Made by a program: the position numbers and the translations under genes. Shown here piece by piece: positions 21,657 to 33,600 of a stretch of DNA of 64,000 nt. A model generated the notes under the pieces. It was not told the DNA's origin and did not search any database. It was given only the letters and a program-made list of their open reading frames with translations. The stretch is from Corythucha ciliata (taxonomy: Eukaryota > Arthropoda > Insecta > Hemiptera > Tingidae): the NCBI GenBank assembly GCA_038030265.1, contig CM075943.1, positions 28,024,001-28,088,000 on the forward strand, written 5' to 3'. How positions within the stretch are numbered: the first letter of the stretch is position 1; each line of letters starts with the position of its first letter.

Positions 21657-24600
21657 TTAGTCAATGTATTGTGCCAGCCAACGGAACCCTTCGCCGTAAC
21701 CTTGCCGTTTAAGTACGGAACACATGAAAAGCTCTAGAGGGCGAGCGGATAATTCACTCCTTGCAACTTTACCCTAAAAAAATGGGGCAACATCAATGAA
21801 AATAATCAGCGTTGGGTGGGTGGGTGCGTACGCGGGGAGGCTTACTTTTCCCGTGGTTTGACCGTATAAATTAAAGAATGTTCTAAGGTCGTCCTCAGAA
21901 GCGGCACCGGGTAGATCGATTTTATTGCCCAGGATGAGAACGGGGCAATTAATAAGCGATTCGTCGGTTAGAAGCGTGTCTAATTCGGCTTTACTTTCAG
22001 GAAGTCGCTTAGTGTCGCACGCGTCAACAAGAAATACGATGGCGTCTACCGCTGGGAAATAATCCTTCCAAACTCGTCTCGCTATAGTGGTGGGAGTCAA
22101 AATCAGGAGATTACTTTCCGCTAACCAAAAGAAAACAGTAAAACTTACCTTGGGAGTGTCCTCCTAGGTCGAATGTTGTGAATCTAATATTACCGATCGA
22201 AAGTTCTTCTGACGCTAAAAGAAAGCGACAGAAAAACGAAACTTAATTACTAAATAATTGTTTAACGAGGACATTAAATTAATTAGAGCATAGCGAAAGT
22301 GAAGTGGAGCACCCTTTTTTTTTCTACGCCGTTTAGTCGCAAAAAAATACTTTGACATTGTTTACACATGTGTAACTTTTTAGATACCACACTTGTACCA
22401 ACACTGGTCGGGGAATTAATAAAATAAACACAAAAGGTAATAATACAGGGATAAAAAGGCGTTTTTGTCATTAGTCAGGTTAATCTTACTTGGATGTAAA
22501 GTGGGTACATGCTGGGCAAGTCTGTCATCCTTTAATCTGTGCAGTAGAGTTGTTTTACCAGCATTGTCCAGACCAAGGAATAACAACTTCCCCGATTTTT
22601 TCCATAAGCCTGGAAGCAAAAAAAAGGGGGGGGGCATGTGAAATACAGTTTATAGAACTCAAAACGTTAGAAGGAAAACACGAAATTTAATGGCAGGACA
22701 CAACATTACGACTCACAGTCCGAAGAGTATGGCACGGGCCATAGGAAGTTTTCTTCGGCAGTTTGGGCTAGCAGTAATTTTTTCCCAGAGTTGGGTAAAC
22801 CGAAGAATAGGTAGCGACCTTTATTTTTATTAATTAAACCTTGAAAAATGAACGGAGAAACGACAATATTAGTCGAAATCTGGGAGGAAATGCCATCCGC
22901 AGGGCAGCATCAAGAGAATTTCCTAGGCCTAAAGTACGCGACACGAAATAAGGCGGGTGTGACTCATCGACTAAAAAACCAACGTTGCGCATTATAGTCC
23001 CAAAGATGCGATGAAAAGCTCAAGTCTACACCCATAGCTGGCAACGTTGCGCTCCCATCGTTGTCACTTTGGAGAGCTGTGAGCCGGTGAGCGTTCGTAA
23101 AACCCCACCCCACATCACCACCCACAACGCACGGGGTGGCAACAGGGCATGGGAGGGCCGATGAGTCACACCCGCCGCGTACTTTAGAGGTCTGGCAAAG
23201 CGGCAGTCCCTACTGGAGGTCTAAAATCAGCAATTATAGAATCAAATAGCCAGCATAACCCCTGGAAGGTCAATTTACGAGCTAAATTACCGCGTTCTAG
23301 CCAGAATTGTCAGTTTTTGCGGAACTAAGGGCCCAAACACACTTGCGTTTTTTAAACGCGGCGATTAAAAAAACGCGCCCGCGTGAAAAATGCAATACAT
23401 AGAATTGTATGAGAACGAACACACCAGCGTCTAAAAAGACGCCGCGTTTAAAAAAACGCAACTTGTTCTATTTTCGACGCGGGGCGTTTAACGCGTTCAA
23501 ATTTGAAACACAAAGAAATGAATGGCTTTGCACACACATGCGTTCGTCTAGGCGCGTTTTTAGCGGACTTTCCATTTTGGCCCCTAATAAAATTGTTTCG
23601 GCTGCTTGGTCGGCAACCCCCAGCATCTTCTCGTTCAATCCTTTTGAATCGTTCTTCTGTTGTGTTTTGAACGCTGGGCTCTGAGCTTGTCTTTCTTGTC
23701 ATTCTTTTGTGAACGTTTTCAACACGTGGTTTTAACATAATATCTGGGTCGGACGAAGAAGTTACAACGTGAAATGTTGTTATTGAAATTGACAAGTTTA
23801 TCGCAGAAATCGAGAGAAGACCTGCTCTTAGTGGCGGATCTAGCATTTCATCTTGGGAGGGGTTCTACCATGAATCTCTCTTTTTTTCTTGAGTTTCAGC
23901 CGCAAACTTGTCTCTACAGGAGCCGTGAATCGGTGTTTACTCAATTTTAGCCGTGACTTCATCCGCGATTTATCGTTTTTCTCTATTTCAGCAGCGAATA
24001 AGCGCTTCTTATACCCACGCCCACCACGGCCGGGCATTTTCCCTTTTTTAAGCAGCGAATGAGCTCTTTATCTAAATTTTAGACGGAAATTAGCGGTTTG
24101 CCTCAGTTTTAGCAAAGAGTTAAAGTTTCCCCCCTCACTATTCTAGCGTTTTTCTTCACTTCTTAGTCATCCGAACTAGCGTTTTTTATTTTTGCTGAGA
24201 ATTATTTCTGAATTTTAGCTGTGAATTATGCCACCCCTGAACCACCGCTTTTAATCAAGTTCAGCTTCAAGTTGGAGGAATTTCCACATAATACGTGAAT
24301 TGGAGTTTTTCTCCATTTAGCTCCGAATGAGCGCTTTATTGTAATATTAGCTGCGAATTAACGCATTTTCTTCATTTCAGCCGGGAATCAGCGGTCAGAG
24401 GATCAGTTTTAGTCGTGAACAAGCGAGATGTCCGAATATATCTGTGAATTAGCGTTTTTTTCAATTTTAGCTTCACATGTCGTGAATTAGCGCTATATCT
24501 CATTTTAGCCGCGAATTATATTCCCAATGTTATCGTTGGATTATTTCTTAATTTTAGCCGCGAATCACCGCATTCCTCAATCTTAGCTGTAAATTAGCGC

Positions 24601-27600
24601 ATTTTCTCGAATGGGGAACTTGCATGAATCTCAGATTGGGGAGAAAAGCATACCGGTGATTTGACCCGTGAACTGAAGGATAACAACGGAAGTTGCAACC
24701 CGATTGGTGCGTTTTAAGATTTTTAAAAAAGGTTCAAAGTTCTTCAGAAGGGGATGGATGGTGCGAGGAGAAATGACGTAAATACTTACTTGTGAAGCAT
24801 TTGAGGGAACTCTAAAATTGTTTGTTTACAAATAACATGAAAAATTTATTCCCAGTAAACGTATCTAACCCCCTCTTCCCCGCATCATCAATTTCAATAA
24901 GTAAGTTTTTACGTAATCGAACCCCCGCTCAAAATCTTTAAAAATTCACTAAAAAAGCATCCTTGACTGATTTTGAAGTTTAATGTGAGCAATAGACTTG
25001 TGGAAGAGCCCTCTTTAAGCAACACCAACTTTTGAAAAATGTGCAAGTTCCCCATTGGTCCGCGAATTTGAATCTTTCTCCGTTCAAGCTGATGATGAGC
25101 GCTTTTTGCCAAAATTAGACAGGAGTTTAAAATTTCATTATCATTATTTTAGCTGCAAATGAGCGTTCTACATCAATTTTAGGCGGGAATTAGCGGTTTG
25201 TCTTAGTTTTAGCAGTGAATAAGCGGGTTTTTGATGACATTGTGTCCGTGAATTATCTTTTTTCTTAAATTTTGCCGCAATGCAAGCGCTTTATCCCAAT
25301 TTTAGTCGATAATTATTTCTCAAGTCACCTGCTAATTATCGCGTTTCCTTAATTTTAGCCGGGAATTAGCGGATTTTCTCAAATTGATCCGCGAATTGGC
25401 GTATTTCTTTATTTTAGCTGCGAATGAGCGGTTTACTTTAATTCTAGGCTGAAATTTAGCGGATTTTCTCAGTTTTAGCCGCGAATTATGTGGTTTTCTC
25501 AATTTTAGCTGTGAATCAGCGGTTTTTCTCAATTTCAGTCCCGTTGTTGCTTCGAGAAATCACGAATTAGCGTTTTTGAGCCTGCTGAGCAATGGACGAC
25601 TGCAGCTTTTTCTCAATTTTATAGCGGCGAATTAGCGCCTTTACTAAATTATCGCCGGACATTAGTGTTTTTTCCATTTTTAGCCACGAATTAGTGATTT
25701 AATTAGTTTTATACTATGAGCAAGCGCTTTTTCGCTATTTCAGCCACAAATTTTAGTGCTTTTCCCCGCATACTTGCCCCAAGACTAGCACATTAGAACG
25801 CCTTCTAAATGTTTTCCGTCGTTTAAAGGCCTATAGAAACTTGGGATTAGCGTATTTTCTCTGTTTTGTCGGCGACGTTGTCTTCAGATATCTCGAATTT
25901 CTGTATTTTTCTTACTTTAATTGGCAAATGAGCGCTTGTTCTCAATATTTGCCGTTAATGAACGCTTTGAAATCTAAAAATCCATATTTTTCATCTTAAA
26001 ACATTTCAGTGCCCCCCCCCTCTCCAAGTGGTGTCCTCACCTTCTGTGTCCTCATCATCTATGCACTGTGGCACTGGCTGTTACATTGTGAACGAGGGTT
26101 GACAGAGGGGTGTCATCTTTACAGCTCCCCCTTTTACAGTATTTTGGTGCGAGAAAAGTTAAATAAATCTCTTATTGGTACGGCGATCAACAAATTATAG
26201 CAGACACCATCTTATTAGGGAGGGGGGTTGAACCCCCAAAACCCACCCCGTAAATCCGCCACTGCCTGCTCTCTTCAACAGAAAAGATGAACATTATAGA
26301 AATTTGAAAGACAAAATGTGGGATCAAGCTGTCTTGACGAGACCCGTTTCACTACTGGAGACTGGACACGCGATACTTAGAACGCAAGTGTGTTGAGACG
26401 GTTTTGGTGACGGGCGGGCGCGTTTTTTTAATCGCCGCGTTTAAAAAACGCAAGTGTGTTTGGGCCCTAACTTTCTAGCCAAAATGTTAGCTGGCAACAA
26501 CGGAGGGAGAGAAGTGTACTGTCTAGTTCAGGTAATAGAAAGTCGTGTTCTGAAACTGGATCATTCCGACTAAAGATCGAAACAGGCACTTCGCGTCGAA
26601 GCTTTTTCTGGGACTTCAGGGCTCATGCTCACGCAGCCGCCGTCCACGAAAAAATTCGTGGGGCCCCTAAAAACGGATCAAAGCCGCCAGAACCACAAGG
26701 AAAACCCTTTTGACCCGAACCTCCGTTTCAATTTTCGGACTCTCCTAACTGAGAAACCCCAAAATACACGATTTCGTCAATTTTAAAATTTCGAAGGCTA
26801 TTAGTTGGGCGTATTTTCTAAAGCAATTTTCTCAAAGTGTTTTCATCTGAGCCGAACGCGATTTTTGAGTCACTCTGACCACGTTCAACTGGCAAATTCA
26901 GCGCCTCTCGCAGTGGCCCAAAACTGACCGTTTCGAATCGTTTTTTCGAAGTGTTTCGATTTGTGTCGAACGGGTTCATGAGTGACAGATACCGCGTTGA
27001 ATTGAGAAATAAATCCGGTCTCAGTCGAAACGCACTTACAGACTCGTCGTCGTTGGAATCGGCCGAATTCCTGCGCTACACCCGTTTGCGTCAAAGCGAC
27101 TCCTTGGACTTCAGGGCTGACTATCCGCTGGGCCCCTGAAAACGGGCTAAAGCGGACTAAAACACCGGAATCAGAGGGAGAACTCTTTCGAAGGCTCGTC
27201 TCGTTGAAAATCCGTTTCGATTTCCGGACTCCCCAGGATACGGGGTTTCGTCTATTTTTTTTTCGAAGAGACTATATGCAGGTACAGCACCTACACGTAA
27301 AACGCTATTTGCAGGTAAGGTACCTTAGCGAAAAATGCTATTTGTAGGTACTATTTTCAATAAGTCAAGCTTTTCCGACGACCTCCATTGTATACAACAT
27401 ACTTGGAATAATTATCTACATATAAAATAATTAATCAGATCGAGGATAGTAGGTAAATTGAACACCTCCCCTGCTCTTGCCTTTCTGTTATATCTCTATA
27501 GTCATAGAGCCTTTATTGTAACCCTTTGCACTGCGTTATAAACCGATAGTGGTGCTCTGAACTTTATTTAGGTATTAATTGAAGGTAGCCTGTTTTTTGT

Positions 27601-30600
27601 CACATACTCTGTACTACTGCTCGAACTAGCTGCTGTTCTCTTCTATCGCTCAAGGAAGTCCCCCCCCCCCCCATGGGCACTTTAGTGCGGTGGTACCACG
27701 AGTTCACCATCCGCCACTTTCTTCCTTGCGATTTTTTCACCTTTCGTCCAGAAAGTGTGCCGATATGGTCTACGATTAGCTTTCCTTGCTCTTCTATCAT
27801 GCCCAAAATTCTTGAAACGAGTGTTCCCTTTACTACACTCTAGAAATCTCCCATCAGCAAACATGCAAAAAATCACCATTTTTCAGAGAAGTTATGTTCC
27901 CTGATGTTCTTTCTCTGACTATAACACCAAAAATTCGCGCTTATCCGTAACCAGCGTTTTATGCCCCTGCAAATAGCGTTTTACGCGCGCCGTTCCTGCA
28001 AATAGCGGTTTACGTTTAGGTACAGTTTCTGCAGACAGCGTATTACATGTAGGTACCATACCTGCATATAGCGTTTCAAGCGTAGGTGCAATACCTGCAT
28101 ATATCACCAACCTTTTTTTAAAATTTTGGTCATTATCACCAAACACGCCAATCGCGAAATGGTTAGATGAGCGCTTTTTGGGGTATTGGGGGTAATTTTC
28201 TCCAAGTACAGTGGTCCTAAATATTGGTTGAGATAATTAATCGTGGCTGAAATTACAAAAAAGCGATCATTCGTAGCTAGAATTGGTAAAGTGCGCTCAT
28301 TTGCGGTTTCTCGATGCAACTTCCAGGCCAAAATAGCTAATTCGCGGTTTATCAAGGCCTTCTAAGGCCTAAAATTTAGAAAAAACGTTCTTGGGGCAAG
28401 TCCACGGCTAAAATGGAAAATAACGCTAATTCGAGGGTAAAACTAAGAAAAAGCCATAATTACCAGTTTAAATCGAGGCCAATGCCAATGCCCGGTTTTC
28501 GGAGACAACTTCGTTACCAAAATAGAGAATAGGCGCTAATGTGCAAGTCGAAGCTAAAACTGTACGGAAAAGAAGCGCTATTTCACGTCTAAAATTAAAG
28601 AAAAGCGCTAATTCCTGGCTAAAAGTGAACAAAAGGTCTTTTTCAGCAAGGTGTTTCGAACATCGCAACACGTTCGAAATCCCATCACTAAGTGGACAGA
28701 CTACAGAAATGCCTCATTCGGAGCTAAGTGGCCATGGGACCAGCCATTAAAGTGTTGCTCCGAACATGTTCGAAACAGGTGCTGTTCTTAGTGCATGAAC
28801 GCTCCTAAAATTGAGGAGGAGGGTTTTTGGACGCAACGTACAATATAACAACAAGAATTTGCAAAAATAGGCAAAAAGCGCTGATTAAATGTTGAAAGTG
28901 AAAACATCGCTAAATCACGGCTAAACTTGAGGCCCTGACACACGAGGCCTCTTGAGAGGCGTCTCCCGTTCGTTAATAGCATTTGAATTAGCCTGTCTTA
29001 CGGGTCACGGGGTGGCGCGACTTCAAGGGGAAATATGAGACGTCCCGCCCGTGTCGCGGCTCTACTGAAATAGACAAAGTCATAACTGAACGGTACCTAC
29101 ATAAAAAGGTTATTCCTCGTTTATTACGGGATTTGAGATGGAGATTCTGGCCCACGGGCCTTGATAGATAGGTGTAGATCCGCCACTGCTGCTAGTACTA
29201 GCTCAGTGAATGGCGCAATTTAGTAGCGCGACGCCTCCAGACACCTCAAAACTACCATCTCTTTCTCGAAGCTTTCAAAAGCATCGTCGCTGGGATACTG
29301 CCATTCTCCCAATAACCACCTTTTTAGTACTTCAAGAACCACACCCTCCTTCAACAAGGCGTCCAGAACGCGTCCCACTCTGCCTCGTTCGGCTGCCTTT
29401 CCCACGAACCTGAAGGACTCGAAGCCAGTGGCGTAGGTAGGAATTTGTTCTGGGGGGGGGGGATCAGATTGAAATGTTTTAATGGTGAGGAGTGGCGGGG
29501 GGGGGGGGATTTCACATTTTAGTCATTATTCCACCCATCCAGCACACTCTTGAATATGGACATCTTGCTGGCCTCATCATAGCCTCAATCTCTCAGTTAG
29601 GGGTGATTTTTGGACTCCCCCCCCCCCGTAAATTAGCGCTTTTTCGGCCGAGTGTATCGTACTTATCAGTTTCAGCCGGCGGTTTTGCCCCACCCCCTCC
29701 CATAGCCATGAATTTGCGCATTTTCTCAACTTTAGCAACAAAGTATCGTTTTATCCCGTGAGCGATGTTCCGATGTTTCTTAACAATCCACGAGTTTTGG
29801 CGTTTTCCTCAATTTTAGCAGCATATTACAGATTTTTAAAAATTTTTTTACCAGGGGATTAGCACTTTTCTCAGTTTTAGCTGGAAATTAACGTTCTTCT
29901 TAAGTGTTTTCCACAATATTAGCTGCAAAATAGGGGCAATTTTCACTAATTTGGGCAATGCATGAGCGACTTTTCTCAGTTCACTCGCGAATTAGCGGTT
30001 TCTTTGCCTATTGCCATAAATTGGCGTTTTTTTCAATTTCAGCCTGAAAAGTTGCCATCAGAATCCGCAAATTGACGGAATTTTTCTCAATTTCAACCAC
30101 GAATGAGCGCTTTTTTAAAATTGTAGCGGCGACGCGTCGTAGCGTTTCAACCCCTGTGAATTAGCGAATTTTCTCAATTTCAGTCACAAATTGGCGTTTG
30201 GCGCAATTTTAGCTGTAAATTGGCAATTTTTATCCGCAAATTATCAATTTTCTCAATTTTTAGGCTTAAAATTAACATTTTTCTTAATTTTGACCAGGGC
30301 CCTATTGCACAATGTTTTATTAGCTAATAATATAGCTAATATTAGCTAATAAAACAGCTGTAATATTAGCTAATAAAACATTGTGCAATAGGGCCCAGGC
30401 TGATAATTTTATTTTCTAAATATTACTCGCAAATTAGCGGGTTTTCACGTTTTACCACCGCATTAGCAATTTTTTATAACTTTCAGGGGTTTAGATTATT
30501 CCTTCTTTTCAGTTCTAGCCGTGAATTAGCGTATTTTTTAACATTATACTATAGCCATTCATGAATTTGCCATTTTTCTGAATTTTAGCAAAAAAAAATG

Positions 30601-33600
30601 CCTTCAGAAGGTGCGAATTTAAATTATAAATGTAAAAATTTTTTCTAACAAAAAAATGTTCATCATTTCTCTCAAAAAATCATCATTTTTAAATTATAAA
30701 TTTCACGATACTTAATTCGAGAATTAGTGACGTTTCACAATTTTAGCAGCGAATTTTCGCTTTTTCTAAATTTTAGCAGCGTGGTAGCGTTCCCAACCCG
30801 TGCATTACCTACCGAGTTTTGTCAATTTTTGCCAAGAATTGGCGTTTGGCTCAATTTAAGCTGCAAATTGGCAATTTTTTCAATTTTCAACTGAAAATTA
30901 GCACTTTTTCCCAATTTGAACTGAAAATTAACGTTTTTCTTAATTTTAGCTGCGCTAATTGGTGATTTTTTCAATTTTAGCCGCGAATTAGTGATTTTTG
31001 TCCAATTTTAACCTGAAAGCGTCTATTATTTGTCAATATTATAGCGTGTTTTCTCAACTTTAACAGCGGGGTTTACCCAAGTACAACACTGTTGCGTTGG
31101 TTTCCACAATTTATTGTAGATTGGCCTCCATGTACCACGAATCAGCGATTTTTTTCTTAATTTTAGTCTGGAAGTTACATTGGAAGACCACGAATCAGCG
31201 CTTTTTAGCAGCTATAGCCACGAATATTACCAATATTTGTCTGATAGAGGGTCCGGTGCGAAACCCCCCGTACTTCGGTACACTACTGCGTTTGGTCTCA
31301 AGTCCAAGGAAAAAGCTGGACGTACTCGGACCTTTTCGGGCTGCTTCAAGTCCAGAAAATCTGCTAAACCAACTTCAACGTGAATCGTTCATTTTTGGAG
31401 ATTTTATGGGGCTCTTCGTTATGGTACTAGTGCTCCTTCGTCCGTATACTTGTACCTCTGGGGGGGCATCTATCCCCCATATCCCCCCCGTACCTACGCC
31501 CCTGCTCGAAGCCCGGATATGAGGCATTTCTAAAATCTGTCCACTTAGTGATGGGCTCTCGAACGCGTTGCTTCATTTCGATTTATTCACTCCTACTAAG
31601 AATCTTTAATGGTGAATTTCACGACTGAGAGTAAAGGTTTGAGTTACGTTAACGAAAAAAATGCGTCACAATTAATTTATGTAAACAATAAAGGTATATA
31701 TACAATTGTATTATTGTTATACAAGGTGCTCCAGGAGGAAACGTCAATACTTGCACATGTTGTACTACTAAGTAGGGCGAACCAAAATGACTAATGGACA
31801 TAGGGTCGGAAACGCTTTGTTTCAGAGTTACTGGGAATTTAGTGTTGTTTAAGCCAAATCACCTCTTTTCCATAAAAAGCGGTCTTAACGGACTAACCGT
31901 TCACCGTAGAACAAAATAAACTACATTTCTGAAAAGAGCACAACATTTAACATTGGGAAAATCATAGTCCAGGAGCAGATTCAAGAAAAATAGCAAAATC
32001 GTGCACTTTTGAGTCGAGCTTTCAAACTTTGCAGGTGTGTTCTAGATGGCTGATGAGTTGATTTTAAGATTGGAGGCAATCGCGACATCGCATAGGACGG
32101 CTGATATTCAAGACAGCCGTTGAATATTTTAGTATTTCCGCCGTTTCAGCGCTTTTTTCAAACTCTTTCCGGGTTGAAGCGCTGTTAAGGACTACATTAG
32201 ACTGCTCTGAGTTCGAAAACAACCATTGGAGCGATCAATTAATACCGCACGTGGATCATGCAGCAGCTTCTTTTACGCGTCTTTACATAAAAAAAATGAT
32301 TTTCCATGCTCGCCGAATTTGGATACTAAGGGCATCTCTTTCAAGTCCATTGCATTCCACCCTTGTCCTAGAGTGTCTGCAACTGAAATTTCGCCTCAAA
32401 CCCCAAATCGCCCCCCAGCTGGTGGAGCTACAAATGTATTCTATGCCCCGTGTTCAGGTCATGAAATTATTTCCGTGAGCACATTCAAGGATTGACTCGG
32501 GAAATGACTGTTTTCAATTTTTTTTAGGTAGGTGCTATGTGGCTCAATTTGACTACCTGATCAGGGATTTCTGAACGTTAGATGCAATATCTCAGCGAAA
32601 AATGCATCGATTGTGAAATTTAAAAAGTCGTTTTGTAGCTTACAATACTGGCATGTCTTATCAATAACTTAACCGTGACTTTGCCACTGAAGTTTGTGGG
32701 AAAATCTTCTTTGTAAGAAACAGTAAAATTACAATTTACGGTTTTTGGTTTTAAAAAAATAAAAGAAAGTACTAAAACATGGCGTCAGCTAGTTGCAACA
32801 GCATTTCTTGAACGGAAATTTTGTGCTCTTTCCATAACCGTCATCGGTTTTCTTCTGTTACGAATAGCTGCGACGCTAAAAATGGTTATTGACGAAAAGA
32901 GAGCGTTTGTCAAAAAAATGACAAAAATACCTGTAACTCAGAAGGGAAGCGTTTGCGACCCTGGGTTCTTATGACGATTTTGGTTTGTCCTAGTTAGTAC
33001 TACCACTGGTTAAAGTCCTGATCATTCCTCCTGAAACACCCTTTATATCTCCAACGGACTAGGAATGGAATATTCCAAATACGCCCTGCCCGTCATTGTA
33101 GAATGTAGACGATACCACATTCATCATGAAATGACTGCCCTGTGCCGTGTACTTAGACTACACGCGTGACCAAACCGTTTTATAGTTGTGAGAACAACAG
33201 CGGTAGAGAAATCGTTAGTAGCAACTAGCAATATTTACTGTGTTCAGTATTTAGAGGAAATCACCATGTAGAAGGTGGTGTAAAGCGATTTCATTTTTTA
33301 AATTGGCCCATTATAGGGTCATTTTAACATGGAATCGAAGTTTGCACACAAAAATTGCGACCGAGGTATGGGTGAACCCAGAACCGTCTGTTCATTCTCC
33401 TTTTTCTATTAAAATAATAGAGGAAGCGGGGTTCACTGTCACAGGAATAATGCTTTCAGAAGAAAATTGCGATTCGAAACTCGTTGGTCCTTGGTCCAAC
33501 ATCCATTGCGACACTGGAAAGGCTGAAGATTTAAAATGACGTCGGGTTTCTGATGAGTTGTTAACTGCTTAGTGACTAAAATTTCCAAACAGTTTAGTTT

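Larger units (their letters stand above)
23329..26467. mobile_element. PIF/Harbinger-like element with TAA duplication
   Basis: The ends GGGCCCAAACACACTTGCG (left) and its inverse CGCAAGTGTGTTTGGGCCC (right) match, and similarity continues inward for over 50 bases (TTTTTTAAACGCGGCGATTA). TAA directly flanks both sides (23326-23328 and 26468-26470). Three-base TWA duplications and GGGCCC-type ends are typical of PIF/Harbinger elements. No Harbinger transposase or Myb-like gene is recognisable; a 132-codon minus frame at 23448-23846 is unidentified. A hAT-like element occupies 23829-26264, so the original element was only about 0.7 kb. Confidence 0.75.
28657..31580. mobile_element. Inverted-repeat element interrupted by a hAT-like element
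   Basis: CCATCACTAAGTGGACAGA near 28681 is mirrored by TCTGTCCACTTAGTGATGG near 31540, and the similarity reaches about 65 bases per side (GTTCGAAAT... outward, GAAATGCCTCAT inward). A third, single copy of the same word sits at about 36227. Removing the hAT-like insertion (29426-31504) leaves about 0.85 kb. Superfamily unknown. Confidence 0.55.

Noticed and set aside
23448..23846. 132-codon minus frame as a Harbinger transposase or Myb-like protein
   Set aside because: No DDE, helix-turn-helix or Myb pattern is visible, and the frame crosses the border of the hAT-like insertion.
32226..32495. Mariner transposase within the 31.7-33.0 kb element
   Set aside because: Neither the DD(34)D spacing nor HPDN/WVPH-type motifs can be read; the element looks non-autonomous.
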